Assembly (NCBI RefSeq): GCF_006349365.1
Contig: NZ_CP040899.1
Coordinates: 186,001-250,000, forward strand
DNA from: Georgenia wutianyii
GTDB lineage: Bacteria; Actinomycetota; Actinomycetes; Actinomycetales; Actinomycetaceae
Reading direction: 5' to 3'
DNA length: 64,000 nucleotides
Below, one piece after another: positions 56,160-64,000 of this stretch. Position 1 is the first letter of the stretch. The number at the start of each line of letters is the position of its first letter. Made by a program: the position numbers and the translations under genes. The notes beneath the pieces were generated by a model. It searched no databases. It saw nothing but the letters and a program-made list of their open reading frames with translations, and was not told the origin of the DNA.

Positions 56160-56258
56160 GAAGTCGGCTGTCGGGCGGAAGTCGGCTGTCGCGGGGGTGG
56201 GGGTCGGGGGCGCGGGGGCAGGCGGGGACGGGTGGGGACAGGGGGCGGGGGAGGGGGC
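56160..56258. repeat. Minimal 18-bp array with long G-rich tract (array E)
   Basis: Only two 18-bp units (56160-56177 and 56178-56195; unit GAAGTCGGCTGTCGGGCG), followed by about 65 bp containing at least nine runs of three to five G (56191-56258). This is the shortest copy of the family but has the longest G-tract. It lies between the oxidoreductase stop and the tmk promoter. Confidence 0.9.
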
Positions 56259-56279
56259 TCGGCTCGTTAGGCTGGGGTG

Positions 56280-56903
56280 GTGACGACAGCGCCTCTGTTC
56301 ATCGCCCTCGAGGGCGGGGACGGCTCCGGCAAGAGCACCCAGTCCCACCTCCTGCGCGACTGGCTCACCGCCCGCGGCCGTGAGGTCGTGCTCACCCGCG
56401 AGCCGGGTGGCACCGACCTCGGACGCACGCTGCGCCGCGAGGTCCTCCACGGTGAGGACCTCGACCCGCGCACCGAGGCGCTCCTGTACGCCGCGGACCG
56501 CGCCCACCACGTCAACACCCTCGTGCGCCCCGCCCTCGCGCGCGGCGCCGTCGTCCTCACCGACCGCTACATCGACTCCTCGGTCGCCTACCAGGGCGCG
56601 GGACGGGGTCTGGGACGCGACGAGATCCGCGAGCTGTCCCTGTGGGCCACCGACGGCCTGCTGCCCGCCCTCACCATCGTGCTCGACCTCGACGCCGCCA
56701 CCGCGGCGGCCCGGCGCGGCGGGGAGCCGGACCGGCTCGAGCGCGAGCCGAGCGCCTTCCACGAGGAGGTCCGCGCGACCTTCCTCAGCCTCGCCGCCGC
56801 CGACCCGGTGCGCTACGCCGTCCTCGACGCGAGCCTGCCCGCCGACGAGGTCCACCGTGCCGTCGTCGAGCGCGTCGAGCCGCTGCTGGGGGCCGCCCGG
56901 TGA
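56280..56903 (+). CDS. tmk: Thymidylate kinase
   Basis: 207 residues. P-loop ALEGGDGSGKSTQ, the DRx motif in LTDRYIDSSVAYQGAGRGL, and dTMP-binding TREPGGTDLGRTLR. It phosphorylates dTMP to dTDP for DNA synthesis. Two tandem GTG codons occur; the second (56280) is chosen because TAGGCT (56268-56273) is 6 nt before it, as in other leaderless genes here. Its stop overlaps the holB start by 4 bp. Confidence 0.94.
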   Translation: MTTAPLFIALEGGDGSGKSTQSHLLRDWLTARGREVVLTREPGGTDLGRTLRREVLHGEDLDPRTEALLYAADRAHHVNTLVRPALARGAVVLTDRYIDSSVAYQGAGRGLGRDEIRELSLWATDGLLPALTIVLDLDAATAAARRGGEPDRLEREPSAFHEEVRATFLSLAAADPVRYAVLDASLPADEVHRAVVERVEPLLGAAR

Positions 56904-58093
56904 GTGTGTGGGACGACGTCGTCGGACAGCCGGAGGCGGTCGCCGTGCTCCGGTCGGCGGCCGAGGCGGCGCGGGACATCGCGACCGGCGGTGACGCCCG
57001 CGGCACCGGCATGACGCATGCCTGGCTCATCACCGGCCCGCCCGGCTCGGGTCGGTCGGTCGCCGCCCGCGCCTTCGCCGCCGCCCTCGCCTGCACGTCG
57101 CCGGACGAGGTGGGCTGCGGCCGGTGCCACGGCTGCACGACGACGCTGCTCGGCACCCACGCCGACGTCCAGCTCATCGCCACCGAGCGGGTGAGCTTCC
57201 GCATCGAGGACATGCGCCCGATCGTCTCCGACGCCCAGCAGGCGCCCTCCCAGGGCCGCTGGCGGGTCATGCTCATGGAGGACGCCGACCGGATGGTCGA
57301 CCGCACCTCCAACGTCCTGCTCAAGGCGATCGAGGAGCCGCCGCCGCGCACCGTGTGGCTGCTGTGCGCCCCGAGCCCGCGGGACCTCATCGCCACGATC
57401 CGCTCCCGCTGCCGCGTCGTGTCCCTGCGGGTGCCGGCCGCGGAGGACGTCGCCGCGCTGCTCGTGCGCCGCGACGGCATCGACCCCGCGGTGGCGATCA
57501 CCGCGGCGCGCGCGGCCCAGAGCCACGTCGGCGTCGCGCGCAGGCTCGCGACCGACCCCGACGCGCGCGCCCGGCGCCGCTCGATCCTCACCGTGCCCAG
57601 CCGCATCCGCGGGGTGGGCGACGCCGTCCTCGCGGCCGCCGACCTCGTCGAGCTGGCCCAGGCCGAGGGCAAGGCCGCCACCGAGGAGCGCGACGCCGCC
57701 GAGCGCGCCGAGCTGCTGCGCACGCTCGGGGCAGAGGGGGAGACCCGCCTTCCCCCCGCGGTCCGCTCGCAGGTCAAGCGGCTGGAGGACAACCAGAAGA
57801 GCCGCGCGACCCGGGCGCAGCGCGACGTCCTGGACCGGGCGATGGTCGACATCCTGTCCCTCTACCGCGACGTCGTCGTCGTCCAGCTCGGCGCCGACGT
57901 GCCGCTCGTCAACGTCGACCTCGAGAACGAGGTGCGAGCGCTGGCCGCCGACTCCACCCCGGAGCAGACGCTGCGACGGATGGACGCCGTCGCCACGGCG
58001 CGCACCCGGCTCGCGGCGAACGTCGCGCCGCTGCTCGCCGTGGAGGCCATGATGGTCGGCCTGCGCCCGCAGGCCGGGGGAGCCCGCTTGTAG
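56900..58093 (+). CDS. holB: DNA polymerase III subunit delta'
   Basis: 397 residues. The clamp-loader AAA+ fold has a degenerate P-loop GPPGSGRSVAAR (Lys replaced by Arg), as expected for a non-hydrolysing delta' subunit. A Cys4 knuckle (C...CGRCHGC), LMEDADRMVDRTSNVLLKAIEEPP and the arginine finger IRSRCRVV follow. It completes the clamp loader with DnaX and HolA. Coupled to tmk by the GTGA overlap, the usual actinobacterial pair. Confidence 0.93.
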   Translation: MSVWDDVVGQPEAVAVLRSAAEAARDIATGGDARGTGMTHAWLITGPPGSGRSVAARAFAAALACTSPDEVGCGRCHGCTTTLLGTHADVQLIATERVSFRIEDMRPIVSDAQQAPSQGRWRVMLMEDADRMVDRTSNVLLKAIEEPPPRTVWLLCAPSPRDLIATIRSRCRVVSLRVPAAEDVAALLVRRDGIDPAVAITAARAAQSHVGVARRLATDPDARARRRSILTVPSRIRGVGDAVLAAADLVELAQAEGKAATEERDAAERAELLRTLGAEGETRLPPAVRSQVKRLEDNQKSRATRAQRDVLDRAMVDILSLYRDVVVVQLGADVPLVNVDLENEVRALAADSTPEQTLRRMDAVATARTRLAANVAPLLAVEAMMVGLRPQAGGARL

Positions 58094-58103
58094 AGTGGTA
58101 CCG

Positions 58104-59645
58104 GTGAGCCGGACCCTGCGCGCAAGCCTCGCCCTCGCGACCGTCGCGGCCCTCGTCGCCTGCACCGCGGCCGAGGAGCCCGACGACGATGCCACCACGA
58201 CGGCGGGGGAGACGCGGAGCCCCCGGCCCGAGGAGACGATGCCGGCGGTCCCCGACGGCCTGGCCGCCTTCTACGACCAGGACGTCACCTGGGAGGAGTG
58301 CGGCAACGGCTACGACTGCACCGACGTCACGGTGCCGCTCGACTACGCCGAGCCCGACGGCGAGACGATCACCCTCGCGCTCAAGCGGCGCGCGGCCGGC
58401 TCGGCCGACCCCGTCGGCTCACTGCTCGTCAACCCTGGTGGCCCGGGCGGCTCGGGCATCCAGCTCGTCGAGGCGGCCGACCTCCTGTTCTCCTCCGAGC
58501 TGCTCGACGGCTTCGACATCGTCGGCTTCGACCCGCGCGGGGTCAACGAGTCCACCCCCGTGGACTGCGTGGACGACGCCGAGCTCGACGAGATCCGCTC
58601 GGCGGACTACGACTCCACCGAGGAGGGCCTGACCGGGCTCGCGAGCGCGGCCGAGGAGCTCGCCGCCGCGTGCGCGCAGAACTCCGGCGAGCTGCTCGGG
58701 CACGTCGACACCGAGAGCGCGGCGCGTGACCTCGACGTCCTGCGGGCCGTCCTCGACGAGCCGCGCCTGGACTACCTCGGCTACTCCTACGGCACCTACC
58801 TCGGCGCGATCTACGCCGACCTCTTCCCCGAGCATGTCGGGCGCATGGTGCTCGACGGCGCGCTGGACCCCTCGCTGAGCAGCGCCGACATCGTGCGCGG
58901 TCAGGCCGCCGGGTTCGAGCAGGCGCTGCGGGCGTACGCCGAGGACTGCCTCGCGAGCTCGGGCTGCCCGCTCAGCGGGGACGTCGACTCCGCGGTCGGC
59001 CAGGTTCAGGACCTGCTCGAGCTCACCAGCCGCACCCCGCTGCCCACCGGCACCGACCGCGAGCTGACCGCGCCGCTCGCGTTCTCCGGCATCATCATGC
59101 CGCTGTACGACGACGCCTACTGGATGCTCCTCACCTCTGCGCTCGACGCCGCGATGCACCAGAACGACGGCTCGCAGCTGCTCCTCCTGGCCGACCTGTC
59201 CGCCGAGCGTGAGCCGGACGGCACCTACGCGACGAACTCCACCGAGGCGAACATCGCCATCAACTGCCTCGACTACCCGGTCGAGGGCGACCTCGCCGAC
59301 TGGCGGCAGCAGGCCAAGGAGCTGGAGGAGATCTCCCCCACGTTCGGCTCGGCGCTCGCCTTCGGGGACGTCACGTGCGCGGCGTGGCCCGTGCAGTCCA
59401 CGGTCGAGCGCGGCCCGGTGAGCGCCGACGGCGCGCCCCCGATCGTCGTCATCGGCACGACCGGCGACCCCGCCACGCCCTACGAGTGGTCGGTGCAGCT
59501 CGCCGACCAGCTGAGCTCGGCCGTCCTGGTCACCTACGAGGGCGAGGGGCACACCGCCTACGGCCGCGCGGGGGAGTGCGTCACCACCGCGGTGGACGAC
59601 TACCTGCTCGACGGCGTGGTGCCGGAGGACGGCCTCGTCTGCTGA
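58104..59645 (+). CDS. Secreted lipoprotein alpha/beta hydrolase, TAP-like peptidase (S33)
   Basis: 513 residues. Lipoprotein signal ending AALVAC (Cys20). VNPGGPGGSGIQL is the oxyanion loop, LGYSYGTYLGAIYADLFP carries the Ser nucleophile, VIGTTGDPATPYEW the Asp, and GEGHTAYGR the His, within the C-terminal TAP-like domain. Streptomyces SlpD/SlpE and tripeptidyl aminopeptidases are relatives that trim peptides outside the cell. GTG 58104 has TAGAGT 7 nt upstream; an in-frame GTG at 58095 overlaps that box and is rejected. Confidence 0.9.
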   Translation: MSRTLRASLALATVAALVACTAAEEPDDDATTTAGETRSPRPEETMPAVPDGLAAFYDQDVTWEECGNGYDCTDVTVPLDYAEPDGETITLALKRRAAGSADPVGSLLVNPGGPGGSGIQLVEAADLLFSSELLDGFDIVGFDPRGVNESTPVDCVDDAELDEIRSADYDSTEEGLTGLASAAEELAAACAQNSGELLGHVDTESAARDLDVLRAVLDEPRLDYLGYSYGTYLGAIYADLFPEHVGRMVLDGALDPSLSSADIVRGQAAGFEQALRAYAEDCLASSGCPLSGDVDSAVGQVQDLLELTSRTPLPTGTDRELTAPLAFSGIIMPLYDDAYWMLLTSALDAAMHQNDGSQLLLLADLSAEREPDGTYATNSTEANIAINCLDYPVEGDLADWRQQAKELEEISPTFGSALAFGDVTCAAWPVQSTVERGPVSADGAPPIVVIGTTGDPATPYEWSVQLADQLSSAVLVTYEGEGHTAYGRAGECVTTAVDDYLLDGVVPEDGLVC

Positions 59646-59647
59646 CT

Positions 59648-59676
59648 TTGGTCCACGGGCCCTGCCCCGGTACAGT
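59648..59676 (+). promoter_or_regulatory. Promoter of tRNA-Thr
   Basis: TTGGTC (59648-59653) and TACAGT (59671-59676) with 17 bp between them, ending 26 bp before the mature tRNA. Confidence 0.6.
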
Positions 59677-59702
59677 TGTCCGCGCTGCCCCGCGTGGGCC
59701 GC

Positions 59703-59775
59703 GCCGCCTTAGCTCAGTCGGCAGAGCGTCTCACTCGTAATGAGAAGGTCGTGGGTTCGATTCCCACAGGCGGCT
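59703..59775 (+). tRNA. tRNA-Thr (anticodon CGT)
   Basis: Acceptor stem GCCGCCT/AGGCGGC with discriminator T. The anticodon stem-loop CTCACTCGTAATGAG gives CGT, reading ACG. T-arm GTGGGTTCGATTCCCAC. No encoded CCA. Confidence 0.95.
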
Positions 59776-59780
59776 CAGAC

Positions 59781-59809
59781 AGCCCGGACCCACGGCGTGG
59801 GCCCGGGCT
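59781..59809 (+). terminator. Terminator of tRNA-Thr
   Basis: AGCCCGG-ACCCACG pairs with CGTGGG-CCCGGGCT with one bulge, starting 6 bp after the tRNA. Confidence 0.75.
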
Positions 59810-59859
59810 GTGGCACGTCAGGGCATTGGCGCCCCCGTGGACGGCCGTACGATGGGCGC

Positions 59860-60033
59860 ATGGACTTCGTCGTGGCGTTCGTTCCCTCGATCGGCCTGGG
59901 AATCATATTCGTGGTAATCATGCGGGCCATTCTGCTCGCGGACCGGCGGGAGCGCGCCGCATTCCGGGAGTTCGAGATGCAGGAGAACGCCGGGCAGGCT
60001 GACGGGCGTGACAATACGGAATCAATTAATTAG
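59860..60033 (+). CDS. Small single-helix membrane protein
   Basis: 57 residues. One membrane helix (FVVAFVPSIGLGIIFVVIMR) is followed by a charged cytosolic tail with ADRRERAAFREFEMQENA. TACGAT (59848-59853) lies exactly 6 nt before the ATG, the leaderless spacing common in this window, which supports it being real. Unknown function. It is 83 bp upstream of lsr2 on the same strand; the codons near its end are AT-richer than neighbours. Confidence 0.72.
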   Translation: MDFVVAFVPSIGLGIIFVVIMRAILLADRRERAAFREFEMQENAGQADGRDNTESIN

Positions 60034-60116
60034 TCTGTGCGCATCGCTATTCCTCGTGAACGGCGATATGGAGGTCCGCTGAACGGGTGGGCCGGAAGCC
60101 ACAGGAAGAGAAGCAC

Positions 60117-60461
60117 ATGGCGCAGAAGGTTCAGGTCACGCTCATCGACGATGTCGACGGGGCACCCGCGGACGAGACAGTTCTTTTCAGCCTGGACGGC
60201 GTGAGCTACGAGATCGACCTGACGACCGAGAACGCCGCCAAGCTGCGCGACGCCCTCGCCCCCTGGGTCGGCCACGCGCGTCGCGCCGGCGGACGCCGCA
60301 CCCCGGCCCCCCGCCGCTCCGGCCGCAGCTCCGGCGCCTCCCGCTCGGGTTCCGGCGACGCCGCCAAGATCCGCGAGTGGGCTCGCGGGAACGGCTACAC
60401 GGTCTCCGACCGCGGCCGCATCCCCGCCGAGGTCACCGAGGCCTACGCCAAGGCCAACTGA
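60117..60461 (+). CDS. lsr2: Lsr2 nucleoid-associated protein
   Basis: 114 residues. N-terminal dimerisation domain (MAQKVQVTLIDDVDGAPADE, FSLDGVSYEIDLT), a basic flexible linker rich in Arg/Ser/Gly, and a C-terminal DNA-binding domain with the AT-hook-like REWARGNGYTVSDRGRIP. Lsr2 is the actinobacterial H-NS analogue, silencing AT-rich DNA. AGGAAGAG precedes the ATG at 60117. The leader (about 60008-60070) is unusually AT-rich, suggesting self-binding. Confidence 0.96.
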   Translation: MAQKVQVTLIDDVDGAPADETVLFSLDGVSYEIDLTTENAAKLRDALAPWVGHARRAGGRRTPAPRRSGRSSGASRSGSGDAAKIREWARGNGYTVSDRGRIPAEVTEAYAKAN

Positions 60462-60468
60462 CGCGCGC

Positions 60469-60506
60469 GCGGGACCTGGGGCGTCTCAGGGTGCCCCAGG
60501 TCCCGC
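60469..60506 (+). terminator. Terminator after lsr2
   Basis: GCGGGACCTGGGGC pairs perfectly with GCCCCAGGTCCCGC around a 10-nt loop. Confidence 0.85.
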
Positions 60507-60539
60507 GACGTCACCCCGGCCATGGGAGACAATGGCCTC

Positions 60540-61277
60540 ATGACCTACACCCTTGTCCTGCTCCGCCACGGCGAGAGCGACTGGAACGCGAAGAACCTGT
60601 TCACCGGCTGGGTCGACGTCCCGCTGTCCGAGAAGGGCACCGAGGAGGCGCTGCGCGGCGGAGACCTGCTCCGTGAGGCCGGCGTCGCCCCCGACGTCGT
60701 CCACACCTCGCTCCTGCGGCGCGCGATCTCGACGGCGAACCTCGCTCTCGACCGCGCGGACCGTCACTGGATCCCGGTGAAGCGCCACTGGCGCCTCAAC
60801 GAGCGCCACTACGGTGCGCTCCAGGGGAAGAACAAGAAGGAGATCCGCGAGGAGTACGGCGACGAGCAGTTCATGCTCTGGCGCCGCTCCTACGACGTCC
60901 CGCCGCCGCCGATCGAGGCCGGCTCGGAGTTCTCCCAGGACGCCGACCCGCGCTACGCCGGTGAGCCGATCCCGTCGAGCGAGTGCCTCAAGGACGTCCT
61001 CGAGCGCGCCCTGCCGTACTGGGAGTCCGACGTCGTGCCGGACCTCAAGGCCGGCAAGGTCGTCCTCGTGGCCGCGCACGGCAACTCGCTGCGCGCGATC
61101 ATCAAGCACCTCGACGGCATCGACGACGAGAGCATCTCCGGGCTCAACGTGCCGACCGGCATCCCGCTGCTCTACGAGCTCGACGAGGACCTCAAGCCCA
61201 TCACCCCCGGCGGTCGCTACCTCGACCCCGCCGCCGCGGAGGCTGCCATCGCCGCCGTGGCCAACCAGGGCAAGTAG
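60540..61277 (+). CDS. gpmA: 2,3-bisphosphoglycerate-dependent phosphoglycerate mutase
   Basis: 245 residues. [10 protein letters not shown] carries the phospho-accepting His, [13 protein letters not shown] the second site, [18 protein letters not shown] the acid region, and [15 protein letters not shown] the second catalytic His. It interconverts 3- and 2-phosphoglycerate in glycolysis. ATG 60540 has GACAAT 6 nt upstream, again a leaderless layout. A 17-bp terminator follows. Confidence 0.95.
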   Translation: MTYTLVLLRHGESDWNAKNLFTGWVDVPLSEKGTEEALRGGDLLREAGVAPDVVHTSLLRRAISTANLALDRADRHWIPVKRHWRLNERHYGALQGKNKKEIREEYGDEQFMLWRRSYDVPPPPIEAGSEFSQDADPRYAGEPIPSSECLKDVLERALPYWESDVVPDLKAGKVVLVAAHGNSLRAIIKHLDGIDDESISGLNVPTGIPLLYELDEDLKPITPGGRYLDPAAAEAAIAAVANQGK

Positions 61278-61290
61278 CCCCTGACGCACG

Positions 61291-61326
61291 AAGAACCCCG
61301 CCCGTCGAACGACGGGCGGGGTTCTT
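61291..61326. terminator. Bidirectional terminator between gpmA and phoU
   Basis: AAGAACCCCGCCCGTCG and its exact complement around a 2-nt gap, followed on the plus strand by TCT. The outer AAGAA/TTCTT pairs give a short U-run on both strands. Confidence 0.9.
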
Positions 61327-61350
61327 TCTGTGCCGGGGGCCGGCGCCGGG

Positions 61351-62022
61351 TCAGGAGCGCTCGGGCAGCGGGGCCACGGAGTTGCTGAGGTCGCCGGTGA
61401 CGAGGTAGCTCGTGCGGCGCGCGACCGAGACGCCGTGGTCGCCGAAGCGCTCGAAGTACCGGCCGAGGAGGACGCCGTCGACCATCTGCTGACGGGTCAT
61501 CTCCACAGCCGGGTCCAGGAGGATGGTGAAGGTGTGCTTGTGGAGGGCGTCGAGGGTGTCGTCGTCCCGCTCGACGCCGGCGGCGAGCTCGAGGTCACGG
61601 GTCTCGAGCAGGCGGCTCACCTGGTGGGCGACCTTCGTGGCCGCGGCGCCCATCTCGGTGAAGACCTCGCGCATCGAGGGGGCAGGGGCGACCTCGGGGT
61701 AGCGGCCGCGTGCGACCAGGGCGATGTGCCGGGCGAGGTCACCCATCCGCTCGATGGTCGCCGACATCCGCAGCGCGGCGATGACGACGCGCAGGTCGGT
61801 GGCGACCGGTGCCTGGCGGGCGAGCAGCGAGATGCACTGCTCGTCGAGGCTGCGCTCGATCTCGTCGATCTGCTCGTCGGCCCGGATGACGTTCTCGGCC
61901 AGCTGGAGGTCGGCGGTCTGCAGGGCGGTGGAGGCGTTCTCGATCGCGTCGATGACGAGCAGGCTCATCCGGTGGAGGTCGGTGCCGACCTGCTCCAGCT
62001 CCTGGTTGAAGATCTCTCGCAC
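61351..62022 (-). CDS. phoU: Phosphate signalling protein PhoU
   Basis: 223 residues, all-helical, two PhoU repeats (REIFNQELEQVGTDLHRMS ... RVVIAALRMSATIERMGDLA and DLELAAGVERDDDTLDALHK ... YFERFGDHGVSVARR) with the ExxxD metal-cluster motifs IERMGD and FERFGD. It links the Pst transporter to the phosphate sensor kinase. GTG 62022 has GGAGG 5 nt upstream. Divergent from senX3 across a PHO box. Confidence 0.94.
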   Translation of the reverse strand: MREIFNQELEQVGTDLHRMSLLVIDAIENASTALQTADLQLAENVIRADEQIDEIERSLDEQCISLLARQAPVATDLRVVIAALRMSATIERMGDLARHIALVARGRYPEVAPAPSMREVFTEMGAAATKVAHQVSRLLETRDLELAAGVERDDDTLDALHKHTFTILLDPAVEMTRQQMVDGVLLGRYFERFGDHGVSVARRTSYLVTGDLSNSVAPLPERS

Positions 62023-62068
62023 TCGTTCCTCCAAAGCTCGACGGTGACACCAACGGTATCGTTCCAGC

Positions 62069-62101
62069 CCCTGGTGAACGACTGATGACTCACCGGTGAA
62101 C
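62069..62101 (-). promoter_or_regulatory. PHO box between phoU and senX3
   Basis: On the minus strand three contiguous 11-bp units read GTTCACCGGTG (62101-62091), AGTCATCAGTC (62090-62080) and GTTCACCAGGG (62079-62069). The outer two match the GTTCACC direct-repeat unit bound by Streptomyces PhoP and the related RegX3 sites; the middle keeps TCA. This is the expected place for autoregulation of phoU and the kinase-regulator operon. Confidence 0.82.
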
Positions 62102-62162
62102 ACTCGGCGGCCGGGCAGAACGGGCGGCGTGCCGAGTCCCGCGTGGGCATACGCTCGGGTTC

Positions 62163-63323
62163 GTGGAAGGCATCTGGCCGTTCGTCGTCGTCGCTGCGCT
62201 CGCGCTCGCCGCCGGCTTCCTCCTGCGGGGCTTCCTCCCCCGGCGGGCGGGCGAGCCGGCCGTCGAGGAGGCCGGCGTCGGGGTCAGCAAGGACACCCGC
62301 CAGCTCCTGCGCGCGCTGCGCTCCACCGCCCTCGTCCTCGACCCGAGCGGCGAGGTGCTCATGGCCAGCCCGTCGGCCTACAGCTACGGGTTCGTGCGCT
62401 CGGGCGCGGTCGTCTCCGGGCCCGTCAAGGACCTCGTCGCGGAGGCGCGCGCCGCAGGGCGCCCCCGGGAGCGCGAGCTCACCGTGCCGCGCGGCCCGCT
62501 CGCCGGCGCCGGGCAGATGATCTTCGAGATGAGGGTCGTGCCGCTGAGCGACGGCCGCGTGCTCGTCGTCGCCGACGACCGGACCGCGGCGCGGCGCCTG
62601 GACCAGGTCCGCCGTGACTTCGTCGCCAACGTCTCCCACGAGCTCAAGACCCCGGTGGGTGCGCTCGCGCTGCTCAGCGAGACCCTCGCCGACGCCGCGG
62701 ACGACCCGGAGGCGGTGCGCCGCTTCACCGGCCAGATGAAGCGCGAGTCCGGCCGCCTCACCGCCCTCGTCCAGGAGATCATCGACCTGTCCCGCCTGCA
62801 GGAGCCCGACGCGCTCGTCGACTCCGAGCTCGTCGCCCTCGACGACGTCGCCGCGGAGGCCGCCGACCGCGTGCGGGTGGAGGCCGAGGCGCGCCGCATC
62901 ACGGTCGCCGTCGGCGGGGAGAGGGGCCTGTACGTCCACGGCGACGCGGACCTCCTCACCACCGCCGTGCGCAACCTCCTGGACAACGCGCTGCGCCACT
63001 CCGACACCCTGGGCCGGGTCTCGGTCGGCATCGCCCGGGACGGCGACAAGGTGCGCCTCGCCGTCGTCGACCAGGGTGAGGGGATCAGCCCCGAGCAGCA
63101 GGAGCGCATCTTCGAGCGCTTCTACCGCGGCGACCCCGCGCGCGCCCGGCGCACCGGCGGCACCGGCCTGGGGCTGAGCATCGTCAAGCACGTCGCCGCC
63201 GACCACGGCGGGGAGGTCGAGGTGTGGTCCAAGCCGGGCGCCGGCTCCACGTTCACCCTCGTCCTTCCGCTCGCCGACCCGCCCACCCAGCCCGACACGA
63301 CAGGAGCCACGACGGAGCCATGA
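62163..63323 (+). CDS. senX3: Phosphate sensor histidine kinase, SenX3/PhoR type
   Basis: 386 residues. One N-terminal membrane helix (5-22), a PAS-like region (50-140), HisKA with His159 in NVSHELKTPVGAL, and an HATPase with N box LLDNALRHS, G1 VVDQGEGIS and G2 GGTGLGLSIVKHV. A single helix and no periplasmic sensor domain fits SenX3, which senses phosphate through Pst and PhoU. GTG 62163 with TACGCT 7 nt upstream. Overlaps the regulator by 4 bp. Confidence 0.92.
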   Translation: MEGIWPFVVVAALALAAGFLLRGFLPRRAGEPAVEEAGVGVSKDTRQLLRALRSTALVLDPSGEVLMASPSAYSYGFVRSGAVVSGPVKDLVAEARAAGRPRERELTVPRGPLAGAGQMIFEMRVVPLSDGRVLVVADDRTAARRLDQVRRDFVANVSHELKTPVGALALLSETLADAADDPEAVRRFTGQMKRESGRLTALVQEIIDLSRLQEPDALVDSELVALDDVAAEAADRVRVEAEARRITVAVGGERGLYVHGDADLLTTAVRNLLDNALRHSDTLGRVSVGIARDGDKVRLAVVDQGEGISPEQQERIFERFYRGDPARARRTGGTGLGLSIVKHVAADHGGEVEVWSKPGAGSTFTLVLPLADPPTQPDTTGATTEP

Positions 63324-64000
63324 CGACGATCCTGCTGGTCGAGGACGAGGAGTCCTACCGGGAGCCGCTCACCTACCAGCTCGAGCGGGACGGGTTCGAC
63401 GTCGTCGCCGTCGACACCGGGTCCGGTGCGCTCGCGGCCTACGAGCGGACCCACCCGGACCTCGTCCTCCTCGACCTCATGCTCCCGGGCATGTCCGGGA
63501 CCGAGGTGTGCCGCGAGCTGCGCCGCCACGGCAACACCCCCGTCATCATGCTCACCGCGAAGGACGAGGAGTTCGACAAGGTGCTGGGCCTGGAGCTCGG
63601 CGCGGACGACTACGTGACCAAGCCCTACTCCTACCGCGAGCTCCTCGCGCGCATCCGGGCCGTCCTGCGCCGCGGCGGTGAGCCGGCGGAGGGGGAGCCC
63701 ACCGGCGTCCTGGAGGTCGGGCACGTGCGGATGGACCTCGGGCGCCACGAGCTGTTCGTCCGCGGCGAGCCCACCCGCATCCCGCTGCGGGAGTTCGAGC
63801 TCCTCGAGGTGCTCATGCGCAACGTCGACCACGTCCTCACCCGCGGCCAGCTCATCGACCGGGTGTGGGGGGCGGACTACGTCGGGGACACCAAGACCCT
63901 CGACGTCCACGTCAAGCGCCTCCGCGCGAAGATCGAGGCCGAGCCCTCGCGCCCCGAGATGCTCCTCACCGTCCGGGGGTTGGGGTACAAGCTCGTGACT
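63320..64000 (+). CDS. regX3: Phosphate response regulator, RegX3/PhoP type (cut by window end)
   Basis: 227 residues visible. The receiver has acidic pocket VEDEE, phospho-acceptor Asp52 in LLDLMLPGMSG, and Lys in VTKPYS. An OmpR-type winged helix follows (IPLREFELLEVLMRNVDHVLTRG ... DVHVKRLRAKIE ... TVRGLGYKL). The chain reaches the last base with no stop, so probably only a few residues are missing. ATG overlaps the senX3 stop (ATGA). It should bind the PHO box upstream of the operon. Confidence 0.93.
   Translation, partial: MTTILLVEDEESYREPLTYQLERDGFDVVAVDTGSGALAAYERTHPDLVLLDLMLPGMSGTEVCRELRRHGNTPVIMLTAKDEEFDKVLGLELGADDYVTKPYSYRELLARIRAVLRRGGEPAEGEPTGVLEVGHVRMDLGRHELFVRGEPTRIPLREFELLEVLMRNVDHVLTRGQLIDRVWGADYVGDTKTLDVHVKRLRAKIEAEPSRPEMLLTVRGLGYKLVT

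Overview
The window is a contiguous piece of a high-GC actinobacterial chromosome. Evidence for this is Lsr2, a WhiB-family regulator, a GlxR/Crp-type regulator, a SenX3-RegX3-like phosphate two-component pair, a DUF4244/TadE pilus locus, a lysine-rich topoisomerase I tail, and many genes whose -10 box lies 6-8 nt before the start codon (leaderless mRNAs). Several blocks have the same gene partners as the Mycobacterium tuberculosis Rv3644c-Rv3683 stretch (tmk/holB, topA, tad locus next to a MrfA-type helicase, acs, nth, crp, RidA, DUF4177, whiB4, ponA2, metallophosphoesterase). No mycolate genes are seen. I infer a Micrococcales-type organism, perhaps near Georgenia or the Cellulomonadaceae, with low confidence at genus level. 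There are no insertion sequences, phage genes or CRISPR arrays.

Layout. 1-4.3 kb: end of a FUSC-type membrane protein, a glutamine amidotransferase, a DUF4190 protein, a uracil permease, a LytR_C protein and a small conserved protein. 4.4-9.7 kb: tRNA-Ser, SRP RNA, dnaX, recR-DUF5063 and a TSUP transporter. 9.8-12.2 kb: lysC-asd, with an internal start for the LysC beta subunit. 12.2-22.3 kb: an acyltransferase, an S9 peptidase, trxA, a DUF3152 putative metalloprotease, malQ, tRNA-Pro, a metallophosphoesterase and a class A PBP. 22.4-26.3 kb: WhiB4-like protein, a 50-residue DUF4177 protein, RidA, Crp, endonuclease III and an alpha/beta hydrolase. 26.3-30.6 kb: acetate module (acs divergent from DUF485-actP). 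30.6-34.6 kb: a repeat-containing membrane protein, a HAD phosphatase and a MetP/MetS-type transporter. 34.7-39.9 kb: a Flp/Tad pilus operon, convergent with a MrfA-type helicase (39.3-41.7 kb). 41.9-51.2 kb: proton pyrophosphatase, MFS exporter, lipoprotein, a glycosylase-like protein, a sortase-anchored 5'-nucleotidase and a methyltransferase. 51.2-58.1 kb: DUF2071, topA, an oxidoreductase and tmk-holB. 58.1-64 kb: a secreted TAP-like peptidase, tRNA-Thr, a small membrane protein, lsr2, gpm, and phoU divergent from senX3-regX3 across a PHO box.

The most unusual signal is a family of five intergenic arrays made of exactly 18-bp units (core GAAsTCsGCTsTCG, 44 units in total). In all five copies the array, read in one orientation, ends in a G-rich tract that could form a G-quadruplex. 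They lie 3' of dnaX, ridA/crp, nth, topA and the Gfo/Idh oxidoreductase. They have no spacers, no coding role that I can defend, and no associated transposase.

Regulatory sites read from the sequence: a SigR/SigH-type promoter before trxA, a Crp/GlxR-type palindrome before the acetate permease operon, a three-unit PHO box between phoU and senX3, and an AT-rich segment before lsr2.
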